Assembly (NCBI RefSeq): GCF_018691265.1 | Contig: NW_024881324.1 | Span: 8,559,730-8,623,729, forward strand | Length of the DNA: 64,000 nucleotides | Direction of reading: 5' to 3' | Source of the DNA: Tyto alba | Lineage: Eukaryota > Chordata > Aves > Strigiformes > Tytonidae | Notes under the pieces: model-generated | Told to the model about the DNA's origin: nothing | The model's input: only the letters and a program-made list of their open reading frames with translations | The model's database searches: none | Part shown: positions 26,843-38,714 of the stretch, one piece after another | Layout of the letters: each line of letters starts with the position of its first letter | Numbering within the stretch: position 1 is the first letter of the stretch | Translations under genes and position numbers: made by a program

Positions 26843-29800
26843 TGATAACTTTTATGACAAATGCAGTAAAAAATTTGGCACAGGTTTGTGCTTTTAATTG
26901 TATATGTGTTTTGAGGAGGGGGAGATTTTGGAAGCTTTCTACAACTTGATGTGGAATTTTGGTCTTAATCAGAATTATTTAATTGAATTAGGATTTACAG
27001 TGGGGTTAAAACGGTGGAAGGCCAGAAACTGATCAACTGAATCACTTGGTCTCCATATAGCTACTGACTTCAAGAGGATATTTTTCCAGCTAAGAAACCG
27101 TAGAAACATTCAGTTGAAATAGAGAACTGCCTCTTGCTGTTTATGTCAAGGATTTAATCCTTTTAAAGCACGTAGTTCCCTTTTAACATCAGACTTCTAA
27201 ATAAGTTTGTGGTGAATTTCAAAATTAACATATGGAAAATTAGGGATGATACGGTGCTGCATATTTCAGCAGATAAAGCAGAGGTTCGAATGACTGTGCT
27301 GTAATAGCAGCCCTGTCACTGACCATTCTGAGTGTGAGTGTAGGAACCCCATAATTCTCGGCCCAGCCACGGGACGCCTGCGTGCTGCTCAGATGGATAT
27401 GCTTATTTTCCAGCTTGCATTTTGTACGGATCTCAAATGACCATCAGTCTATCTGAGACTATTACATGGCTTTGAACGCAAGGAATTCGGTGGAAGAAGC
27501 AGGCAGGAGCATTGCCTTAAACAATGTGTTTTTTCTTTAGTGTAGCTGCCAGGTGTGGGGAGAAACTTCTTAACCACAGCCTGGATGACAGGGCATCTTG
27601 CCAGCGCGGAGGAGGAGATAGAGAGACGTTGATCTATTAGAAAATTGACCTTATGCAAAGGGAGGAGGGTGTCAGTCATCAGCTGCTGTGAGCTGACGTG
27701 CCGGGGAAAACAGGTTCTCTGCAAGCAAGTTGTACTCTGCTTCCCTGGGGACAGGGAGGTAGTGAGTCTAAATTACATCTCCCCACTGCTCGGAGGAAAT
27801 TCCAAGTTGTAGGTAAGAGGGTAGGCTTGGGTCTCTGTTTCTTTAAAATTAATTCTTTGGATTCCTCACAACTAAAGAAATCCTACTTTGATTTCATTCT
27901 GTGGCACAATGGAAGGTTTTCTCCGCAGGCTCCTGAAGGAAAATGTTTGCAGGTGCCAAGTGTTTTGTTAGGCAGGCTGGGATCTGGAGCTGGAAGATTG
28001 CAGTTAGGGTGTTGTTGGGTTATCGGTCCCATCGCAAGAGCAAAAGGGGATGGGCGTTACTCTACTTGAAAGGGCTTGTGGACTGGAAAAGGGCCTCAGG
28101 AGGAGCAGTGTACACAGATGCAAATTGCACAGAGCAGGCTACAGTTCCTCTAATAATGGTTGGCTAATTTCCTCAAGAAGGATGATTGCAGGATTAGGTA
28201 TTTCTCACACCAGCACAGCAGTTCAAAGGTGGAGAGAAGTGCACATCTGGGCCAGCATACCTGGGAATGTCGTGTTTGTCTTCTTCAGAGGCCTGAGATG
28301 GACAATTAAGTTCTAATTTATATTTAGGAAAACAGTTGGCCATCACTATTTGTGACCGGACATCTTCATGAAGGAGAGTCTTGTTTCCTTAGCTGGAGCA
28401 AACCAGCTCCAGGGTGTCAGAAAACCTACTGGGTCAGAAACAGTTACTGGTCCGTGCTGTGTTTTGTTAATGTGGTCAGATAAAAATGACTCGGCGTGAC
28501 TTTTGCCTCAAATGAGCAGGGGAGAAAATTGTATAGATGCCCTTTTTCTTGGGGCTCAAATTTCAAAACAGATCTGGCAGTAGTGCATAGTAAGCAGGCA
28601 TCATTAGAAATACTATACTCTGCTTTAGTGCCGTCTCCCTTGCTTACCAGAAATACAGAAGAATGTTTCGCTTCTCAATTTGCAATGGATAATTTAGCAG
28701 AGTAATTTCCTTACACGTGTAGTACTGAAGATGATGCAGGAAAAGATCACAGATAGGTTTTTTTTTTTCTTATTTCAGGATATAGTTCAATGCAGTGTTG
28801 GTATATCTTGGATGTAAATGGCATATCTTTTACATACTGTACTGTTTGAGCGTGTTGTGAGAAAATGCTAATTTGTGGTTACAATTCTTTATTTAGTTTT
28901 GTTTTTAACTAAACTTGATATTTGTGGGTGGGCACATAAGAAAGTCTTAGGCTCATGCATCTTTCTCAGTGAAATTAATCCTGAAGAGGCAAACATTCAG
29001 AAGGAAAATATTTTTTGCATCCAGCTAAAATGCAGAATGAGAAAATTTCAGGCAGAGTGCTACAATAGTTAATGGGTAGGCAATTATTTTGATGATTTAC
29101 AGCCTTTTGTTGAAATAGCATGGAACCAGTAATTGTTGCAATAAACATTTTTGCACATTTAATTTTTCTGCAAAAATATGTAACATGAAAATTACCCGTT
29201 TTGCAATAATTTACATATTTAAACATGCAAATCAGGCACAACACATTTGAGGATTTGTGGATTTTCAGTAGCTAGATGTATGACCTGTGGAGAAGAATAG
29301 GGGAGCTGGAAGTTGCTCAAAAAAATTGAATTGTTATCCTGGTGAGAGACTCGTGATAACAGATAGACACTTCTTGTATGGACTTGCTGCTTAGCGAGTG
29401 ACCCTTTTGATGTTGTTTGTGTCGTAATGGTTAGGTGAGAGTAATGAATTTTTGCTAAGACGAGACACTTGGTATTGAATTTTTGCAAACGGTGGCGTGG
29501 TGTCTCATACCAATAACGCTCCTCTCAGTGGCCCAATATATTCCTGTGCGCGTACGGTTTTGAACTGTGTTATTGATAGTGTCAAAAAGAAATTCGGTGT
29601 TATCTGCCACGGTTCTCCTGTTTGACTTCTGTTAGCATGCAGCTATGAAAATTTTGTTTCAGAGTTGTCCACTGACAAAATCGCATAGTGTTGGGTTAGG
29701 GCTGGAGAAGTGCAGCACCAGCGGTACCACACGCTTTTGTATGACGTTGTGGTGTCCTTTTCTCCTGAAGTACGCCTTTGCCACTGGTCTTGAGTAGGTA

Positions 29801-31088
29801 GATCATGTTGGGGGGCTCCAGAAGACAGCTTCTATCCCTGGAAATGGTTTATAGAAGTCTGAACATACCCAACACTTAAGGAAAACAATCGGCAGTATTA
29901 AAATACTCTGTTTTATGGAAGTAGATCATTGTTTTAGTTCCTCTGGGAGGGGAAAAGAATTATTGCCTGGGTCCTTTAAGGCAGTTTGAGAGCCACATAA
30001 ATGTTTTCACAGTGACTTAAAACTGAATTAAAGCCAGAGCAAGAATGTTTTTGTACAGTAACGGATACTGAATGCCAGAAAGTTGATTAATATTACATCT
30101 CTTCCCAAACATGATCTATGTAACAACATGAGGTTTGCATTGGAATAGCTGGCTCGGGTTCACAACATTGGCAAGGCTCCCTTTTCTCCTTCTAAAAACA
30201 AAACTTTTCCCTTTCACTCTTATCTTCCCTCTTTGTTTTGGATAGTTTCATGAATGCGCAATCATTTACTTTACGCTGCATGAACTCTGCAACATGTGCC
30301 ATATGTGTACGTGTATGGTCCATACCTTTATTTTACAGGTGCTGGCATAAAGCAGAAGGGTTCATACATCAGTACTCTGCTGTCCCTGCAAGTTATCTCA
30401 AGTATAAAGCCTTATCTGGTGCAGGGATAATCTCCAGAAGGGCTTGGGAGAGAAATCTTTGCCCACGGAGTCAGCAGCTGGCTGAACCCAGTCCAGTAAT
30501 TCTGCTGCTTGCACAGTGATAGTCTGATTACTGTACATATTATAAATTGGCTTCTGAATGGCTGGTTGGATGTATCCTGTAAAATATTTGCGTGCAAATT
30601 AATTTGTAGGAATACTTCAGAAAATTGCTGAAAACACAATAAATGTTTATCGCTCGCTACAGTGTCAATTCCTGTAGTAAATGCTTAGTTAAGCTGTAGT
30701 AATTGAGCCCATCTGTGGCTTTACTGGATCAAAAATTCGTTTAGCCATTATTATAGCTGCAGCTAGTACATGCACAATTTGCATCAGTTTGCACAGGGAT
30801 TCTTTATCACAGTTTCAAATGAGATACCCCAAAGTCCCTGTCTGGGATCCTGGGTGAGTATTGGTACCCAGGGTCCAGTTCCCCCGACGCAGGGAGCACT
30901 GAGGTGCATCTGTGGGGGTCGCACCCGCCGTAAGGTTTTGCTCTGCTGCCATGAAGTATATCAGTGGTTTAAAAACCCCCAGTGCTTGTGAGTTTTGAAT
31001 GTAGTGGTTCAGTTCCTTTGTGTTTGATCATCACTGCTAACCAAAGGACCCACAAGTATTTCACTCTGGGACTCTTATTATTTCAGCT

Positions 31089-31104
31089 TAATAATAATAA
31101 TAAT
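31089..31104. repeat. TAA triplet microsatellite
   Basis: About five TAA units in intron B-C, directly after a TTTCAGCT sequence. It is short, and no exon is attached to the adjacent acceptor-like site. Confidence 0.7.
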
Positions 31105-34100
31105 TGCTTTGGAGGACATGGCATTTTGAGAACGAGCATTCAGATAGATGTGGATAATAGGATATCCATTTATTCTATTTGAAGGGTCTGAACACTAATC
31201 ATTTATTTGCACTTTTAATTATTCGTTAGTAGTGCTCTTACCCATAACTAAAAGCTGTTCTGGAGATACAGAGCTGGTTAAGGTAGCATAAAATAATCAA
31301 AATTCAAGACTACAAAAGATTTCTTCTTTAATAATGTGAGTTTCACCACTCAGATGGGTTGGACTTTTTTTCCTGTCTTTCTGGCTTTTAATGAAATTAC
31401 TGCTTCAAGGATGAAACCTTTATTGACTGCACAAGGGAAAAAAATAACGGGGAGCAGAACACTGGATATTGCACGTCAGAGTTATCTCTAGGATGGGAGA
31501 TTGTACCTGGGACATACTTATATCTGGGTTTAGTAAAGCATAAAGTACACCTTTTCTGAATGCCTCAAAATTATTGAAGAGCTGGCAGGCATAAAGGAGA
31601 ATGCAACTTGCTGCATAAGAAGAAACAAAAGAATTAGTAATAATTTTACTGTTAAATCAGATTTGGTCCCAGTAATACTTAATGCAGGGTTTGGGGATTT
31701 TTTTTTGTTGTTTTATTGTTTTCTTTCCTTTGAGATGTGGGTGTTTCTGTCTGTCTTATATATCAGTTACTCTGCAACAATGAGATTTCTTGGGAGACCT
31801 TTTGGTCTTTCCTGACAACTTCATCTTTTCACTGAACTGTCTTAAGGGGGATTTTTTTACCCCCTTAAATGCTTGGATTGTGATAGTGTTTTGTGATTTA
31901 TCAAGCTAACATTTTGATACTTGTTCACATAATATGTTTGTGAATTTTGCAGAACTTACGATTGCAGAAAGGTTTTTATACCTGTCTAGCTGGATATAAC
32001 AATATTCTAGGTGTTGGAAGAAACAAACACTGATTTTTATAGAAACAGATACCATCTACTGTTTAACTAGAGACAGCTTGACTAGGACTGTTTTGCATCT
32101 ACGTGTCTCCCTTTTTATTGTGTTTTCAGGCTTTAAGCTTTTAAAGCTTTTCCTGTGAGACTGAACATTTTTTCTCTCCCATTTCTCTCTTCCCCCTTTC
32201 AAGAATCTTACAAATTAAGACAAAAGATAATTACTCAGAGGGTAAAACTGGCAGGGTTCCCACGACACTTAAAATTAATGAGCTGTTGCATATAAAATAT
32301 ACCTTGTCTCATGTTCACTGGGTTGGGTTTTTTTTTTTTGGTGAACCATAAAAGTGCACAATTTGGCTTTTTGGCTGTGTTTTCTGTTTTAGTAATTTTT
32401 GGTTTATAAAGTGGCAGATGAATACAGAAAACTAATCTCTCTGACTTAACATTTCTATATGAGCAGATCAGTATATGCAATTTGTTCCCTCCAAAGGAAA
32501 ATACCACTCGCCGTGATGAACTATATATTTACAAAGCTGTCATAGGTTGTTTGTGCTATGTCTTATTAAAAATAAATAGTTGTGCTTCCTGCATCTGTAG
32601 CACCTTCCATCTGATGTGAGAATTCCTTACAAAGGAGGATAAATGTATTGTCATGAACTCCCCGAGAGGGGTTGGCAATTATTATCAGTTCCATCACTGG
32701 AAATGAGACACGGAGGTTACGCGACTTTCACTGAAATCACTGAGAAATCCTGGGCTGGCTGGGGCAGCGCCAGTTGCTCCTGAGCTCAGGAGTGACGGAG
32801 CCACGGGAGAATTTGCGGTGACTTCGCTGCCGACGGCTTTGCTCTCGTTCTTACTCGATTTATGCAAGAGAGTGGGAAGAGCAATTGCAATTTTTTTGTT
32901 TTTCACATGATCTGCTTCAACGCTTATGACCGACTGAATATGATAAGTGACCTGAATAACAAATTTGTCAATAGCTTGCTGGAGTTTCGGCTTTTGGAGG
33001 TGTGGTTGGAAGGTGTACAGCTGGTTGAGAAGGTTCGGAGTTAGATGTCTACTCAAGAGCAGCTTAGATGCCCTTCTGTCCAGCAGGATTGTTGGTTGTT
33101 TATTACTAGTACTATTACTGCTGTCACTACTGTAATACCACAGGACATCTGTAGAGACAGCTCAGCTTCACAATTTAGATAAAAATGTACGTATTGTAGG
33201 TATTATGTCATGTTTAGGGACAAAAGAGGTCTTTCATTTCACAAGAAAACAGTAACTTAATTCCATTAGTTAATATTCCCAAACAGATGGTATGTGTTGA
33301 GTATAATAAGTAAAATTTTTAGATTCTTGTGCTATTAAATATTAATGAATTTTCTTATTTACGTCCTTTCCTAAACCATGACCAAAAAGGCAGGGGTAAA
33401 AACCAAGAGTAGATGAGTAGAGAAGACAGGAGGGTGCTTGCCATTGTGGGTATTGAATCAAAAGCCTCATGTACCTCTGTCAAGGACTTCACTGAAGAGG
33501 GGGCAACACTGGCATAAATTTACCGTATTTTTGATAAACAAACAAACATAGGAATGTGACATGGTTTTTTTCAACCTCAGCTTTTCATGTTCCCTGACAA
33601 CAAAAGAGCAGTGACTATTCTTAAATAAATTCAGCAGTGGGACAGGAACAAAACTTGCTGAGATAGACTTTTATACGTTTGCATAATATTTATTGTACAA
33701 AAAATATGGGTTTTTTTTCTGTGCTTTCTTATCCCTTCACTTCATCAGAGGGCTAGGTCACTCGGCATAGGTCCCAGCATTACTTTATATAATATGTTCC
33801 AAAACGATTTTATTATTTTCCTTTCTTTGTAGAAGTACCTTTTTCTATTTGCAGCTTGTCTGCTATGGGCAATAGTTTTTCAGCAGTTTGGATATTGATG
33901 AAAACAAAACATGCTTTTGCATGGAAGATTTTTCTTTTACATTAATATAAAAATAAATCCTTTTTCTGTTTAGATTATGCCTAGAATTCCCATGCTGAAA
34001 CAGCAAAAAGTTAATTAAAACTGTCATAAATAAAAATCAAACTGATAATCTAAATTTAGGTCAATCAAAACAGTAATATACCTTGTATGTTCTAATTTGG

Positions 34101-34357
34101 ATATTGAAGATAATGTGTGTTAACAAGCAAAGGAAATACTTTAGTAAATCTGTTCATATAAAGAAATATGCAAAATAGTGTTTCTATTTCTGTACTGATT
34201 GTACTTTAGATAGAAGACAACACTCACTAAATACCCAACACTGACATCAGTGAAAGTTGGATTGTTTTGAATGAAGAGTTTGGTTTTGTATGTTTTCTTT
34301 TTCTCTTTCTTTTTTTTTTTTATCTTAATAGTCTGATTTTTTCCCCTCTCTTCTCAG

Positions 34358-34587
34358 TTTTCAATGGGTCCAGCAAATCATCGAAGGAGAAAGAACCTGC
34401 TCAGAAACACAAAAGCAAAGAGGCCACACCAGGGAAGGAGAGGAACAGCGAACATAAGGCTGAGAGCCGAAAAGACCAGGCTGCTGCTAATCACCATCCT
34501 ACTACAAACACTGGCTCCTCCACGAAAGGGCTCACCGCTAACAACCACCACACTCTTCATAGATCGGCTCAGGACTTAAGGAAACAG
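34358..34587 (+). CDS. JARID2: JARID2 exon C: Lys/His-rich disordered linker
   Basis: This 230-nt exon follows a strong pyrimidine tract (cccctctcttctcag). It starts with the last two bases of a valine codon and ends on a complete codon at CAG|gtaatg. It encodes [20 protein letters not shown], then [20 protein letters not shown], a His/Ser/Thr-rich part, and [10 protein letters not shown]. The frame and the VFNGSS and [10 protein letters not shown] anchors match vertebrate JARID2; the middle has changed more. Composition is lysine, histidine and serine rich and it should be disordered. It forms part of the long flexible arm between the PRC2-contact segment and the JmjN-ARID module. Reading past the donor gives 18 further codons before a stop, which would matter only if the intron were retained. 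Confidence 0.96.
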
Positions 34588-37427
34588 GTAATGATTTGTA
34601 CTCTACTGTGGACGCATGGGAAACGCAGACTTCTAAGGTGCTAGTTTCATTTCCCACTGCCTGGCATAGAGCGAACATGGCAAGACTTAAAAGCGTGCTC
34701 TGGAGACAGCAGGGAGTTAATTCTCAGTGAAAGAGAGAGGAAGAACGAAAGAAGGAAAAAAGAAAAGTGATACATACATGGGAAGTTAGTATGATAAAGC
34801 ATGCTTTACAACCCTGTCTTTATATTATCCAGTGTATACATATGAAAGAGTAAAGTTCACATTGCTATTTATTAAACCTGACTGGCATTCTTGTGGGCCT
34901 CGCTGCTGACAGTGCCAAGGCTGGCAGCATGTGGAAAAATGAACTCCTTTTGTATACAGCTGGTCTGCTCGGGTTATCTTAGAGGCTCACTGGCGTTGTA
35001 GAGAAGCTGCCATTACGTGCAGGTGTCTCGTATTGCACGTGGGCGACACAAACCTCGAAGTCCTGGAAAAATGTTTTGCTCAATGCATAAAGAAGGTGCT
35101 CCAGGATGTTTCCTCGTTCACAGTGGATGTACCAGGTGAGGATAAATTCAGAGTTTCATGTTACCCCGTTGAAAACTAGCAAAAGAATTCAGCAAGAGGT
35201 TTGTCTCAGCCTGACTTGTATTTGAGTGTGGAAGTTTAGCAGACCGATCTTTTGGTGCTTGTGACTGGCAGTTGAGCAGCATGTGTCTCCACCTATTTTT
35301 GATGATTGGATCAAAGGGCTTCTAAAATAGCAACTGTCAAATAAGTGTTTATAGAAGACTTTCAAAATCCACAATCAGTGACCTTATTCAGACTGGGGCT
35401 GGGTTAGCAGGGTACCTGTGCTAGGGCAATGCAGTACAAAAAGCTTGCTGCACTTAGGCCTTCTTTTTTTCTTTTCTTTTTTTTTTCTGTTTTTCTTTCA
35501 GTGGTTAATTCTCAATAGGTCAATTAGAGATGGTCTTTATTTGCTAGCATTGAAAGGTTTTTCTTCTAAGTAGGCTGGCCTGGACTTCAGTGGAGCTGGA
35601 ACTGCCATCTTGTAGGTCCATCAGGGCCTTAAATGGCACCTCCCAGTCATAGGCTTGGAAATTAAAAATAGCAAAAAAGAAAAACAGTGATGCTCTTGCC
35701 CAGGAAATCTTTCATACCCTGTGCTTCAGTGGTGTTTAGCTTCTCCTGAAATGCTTCCACTGGATTTGTATTATTTTCTAAATCAAATTTGAGATCCTGA
35801 AGGCTATCTGCAGTATATTTCTCTGTACCTCTGTAAGACTTCAATTCTTTATTCCTTGATAGCAATTTTTGTGCAATTTTTGCTTATCTAGTCTTCAGCT
35901 GGAATGCCTGCCTTCTTTTGCATCCTTTTGGCTTTCTTTTTTGTGACTACTAGCATCCTATGGTCCTTGCTGTATCATGCTCTGCCATAGGCTCTTCATG
36001 TTGAACAAGCTTCTCAAAACATAAGGATGCACTTCATACTTAATTATTTTAACTCACTAGAACACTTGTGTGAAATGCTTTAAAGTTGCATCATCAAGGG
36101 ATGAATGATTAAAATCCTTGTGAAAGTCAACTGTTGTCACTAGTGAAGGTAATTCTGAGAAGGGAAAAGAGAGGTGTAGAAGACTTTTGTCCTCAATCCA
36201 AATGGGTTTTTCTTTGTAGAGTATTAGATGTTTTCAGTTGTGCTACGCAAAATGGAGAGAAATTCTAAAGCAAGGCAGTACAACCAACAGTCACACCACA
36301 CAGACACTGCACAGAGTGTGGTCCACAAGCTTCAGAAAATAATGGGGCTGTAAGATGAGATGATTTTTTTTTTTTTTTTTTGTAAAAAGTTATTAAAATT
36401 TTCTTCTGCAACCCACAATAGCATAAGTACTTTCTTACCAATTTTAATGAAAATGTGGCTGTGACTAATTAAAGGTGGATTATGCATTTTGCCTGACAGA
36501 AAGACTTAGTCTTGTGTAAAACCTCAGATTTACTAGTTATGTGACATTTCTAGAGTTCTTGCCCTTGTCCCGAGTCTTTGTTGACTTTTTCAGTGTTTTC
36601 CAAAAGGAGAGTTTTTTTCCCAGGGTGCCAGCCACATGTTTCTCCTCCTTCCAGTATGTTTTTGCTCCTTGTTCACATGCATTTACATGGTTTATTTATT
36701 TTCTGTGTGCTTGTTTTGTTTACTCTGACAGAAAATAAAGGCAGAACACTAGAGATTACCTGAGATTTTATTTTTTTCCTCTCTTTCTTTCTTTCCTTTT
36801 CTGGTGTGCCCTTGCACTTGTCACATGTTACCTCTCTCTTTCTTCCTCCTTTGCTATCTTCCCAAATCCCCTACTTCAGAGGGGTTGTGGGCAAAGGAAA
36901 TGTAGTTCAATGGAGCCCTCTCTTGGCCTAATATGGTAATTTAGCTCTGCAAAAATAGCAACACAGAAGTATTTTTATGAATGAAGTCAAGATCACATGT
37001 GTAACTTGAATTTGTTTGGGACCAAAGCTGTTCTTGGTATTGCTAATGTTGCTATTACAGCTGTGATTTTTATCTAACAAGTTGTTTGTTGGCTTTATTT
37101 TGCGTGTGCATGTGTGCCTGTCTGGAGGCTGGATCCTAGGTGCTATGCAGAGGTGTGTATGTAGACCAGTTCAAATCCAAATTGCTGCAAAGCTATGTGC
37201 TGGTTCCATTTGCTTTTTAAAAGACAACAAAATTTAAAATCTATTGTACTGTCTTTTACTGCAAGGCAAGTGTTTAGTAAAGTGGAGAAAACAGTGATAT
37301 GAGGACAAATATATGTCAGCAAAACTAAGATAGCTGAAAAGCAAAGATAAGATTATTTGTATCCCTAGTTTCACCTTTAGCTGAGACTTTGAGCTATGTA
37401 AGGCTAATGTCAGTCACTTTGTTACTA

Positions 37428-38110
37428 CAAGGTGACCCACTCAGTGGATAAGGGAAAAGCTGTGGATGTTGACTACCTAGACATTAGTAAAGCTTTTGAC
37501 ACCTTTTCCCACAGCATTCTCCTGGAGAAAATGGCTGTTCGTGGCTTGGACGGATGCACCCTTCTCTGTGTAAAAACTGGCTGGATGGCCAGGCTCAAAG
37601 AGTTGTGGTGAATGGAGCTAAATCCAGTTGGCAGCCAGTCACAAGTGGTGTTCCCCAGGGCTCAGTGTTGGGGTCAGTTCTGTTTAATATCTTTACCAAT
37701 GATCTGCACGAGGGGATCGAGTGCACCCTTGGTAAATTTGCAGAAGACACCGAGTTGGGTGTGAGTGTTGATCTGCTTGAGGCTAGGAAGGCTCTACAGA
37801 GGGGTCTGGACAGGCTGGATCAATGGGCTGAGGCCAGGTGTATGAGGTTCAGCAAGGCTCAGTGCCGGGTCCTGCACTTGGGTCACAACAACCCCACGCA
37901 GCACTGCAGGTTTGGGGCAGAGCGGCTGGAAATCTGCCTGGCGGGAAAGGACCTGGGGGTGGTGGTCAACAGCCGGCTGAATATGAGCTGGCCGTGTGCC
38001 CGGGTGGCCAAGATGGCCAGTGGCATCCTGGCTTGTATCAGCAATAGTGTGGCCAGCAGGACCAGGGCAGGGATCGTCCCCTGGACTCGGCACTGGTGAG
38101 GCCGCACCTC
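37428..38110 (+). mobile_element. CR1 LINE fragment, reverse transcriptase part
   Basis: A non-LTR retrotransposon fragment typical of birds. The upper part reads [18 protein letters not shown], then GLDG, and the lower part [15 protein letters not shown], then [12 protein letters not shown], and a long stretch to about 38097 carrying [17 protein letters not shown] and [14 protein letters not shown]. These are conserved blocks of the CR1 reverse transcriptase. The frame changes between GLDG and KNWLDG at about 37573, in an A run that appears to have lost one base, so the copy is broken. The catalytic FADD box reads FAED (37737-37748), a further sign of decay. It is truncated at both ends, lacking the endonuclease and 3' UTR. 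Close similarity to the consensus suggests it is much younger than the neighbouring antisense copy. Confidence 0.93.
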
Positions 38111-38714
38111 CTTAGCTAGCCACCAGAAAGAAATAAGTGAATTCCTTATGGTATTCTCAAAGCCAAGTGGTCACTACTTTGAGACCTACTCATCATTGAA
38201 CTAACTTCACTAAATTTGAATAAAATATCCAAATTAATGTGCTTATAATCTAGGATTGGAGGTTAGATAGCTGAAGCTTATGTGCCTGTTCAATTCAGGA
38301 TTTGGCCCTGAGCAATCTAAGCTTTCGTTGTGTGGAGGTATTCTAACAACTCTGAACAGCTGTGGTAAGTTGTTGTTTTCTTGATGAAATCAGTTTTCCA
38401 GAGTTTTATATCTTGGCAGTTTTAGTTCTGGCCTAAAGCTGATGGTACTGGTGGCATGTTTTCCTTTGAAGAGGAGGAGCTCTCAGGATCTTGTCTTTCA
38501 CCATGAGCGCTTTCTGCATGATTATTTTTTGTTCTCAGACCCTGTGTCACCACCCTTTTCTGAAGGAGTGCCCTGGATGGCCCTTCAGACTTTTGGTCAC
38601 AACTTCTTCAGAAAAAAAGTGATAGGAAGGCTGGATAGGTACCACCATACAGCCTGACTGCTCACTGTGAGGTGTTGTCCTGACTGTACCTGACAGCACA
38701 GTAATATAGCTATG

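Larger units (their letters stand above)
23873..34357 (+). other. JARID2: JARID2 intron B-C (10.5 kb)
   Basis: Bounded by gtatgt and ttctcag. It contains a TA/CA dinucleotide repeat (24086-24120), a 27-base T run (24766-24792), a CR1 3'-end scrap (about 26778-26842), a short TAA repeat (31089-31104) and an unusually unique-looking AT-balanced block (25190-25460) that may be a conserved element. I recognise no other coding or RNA gene. The open frames at 27698-28069 and 32694-33056 look like chance frames. Confidence 0.9.

Noticed and set aside
37554..38099. 181-codon open frame as a gene
   Set aside because: It is the reverse transcriptase part of a CR1 LINE, frameshifted upstream and truncated downstream.
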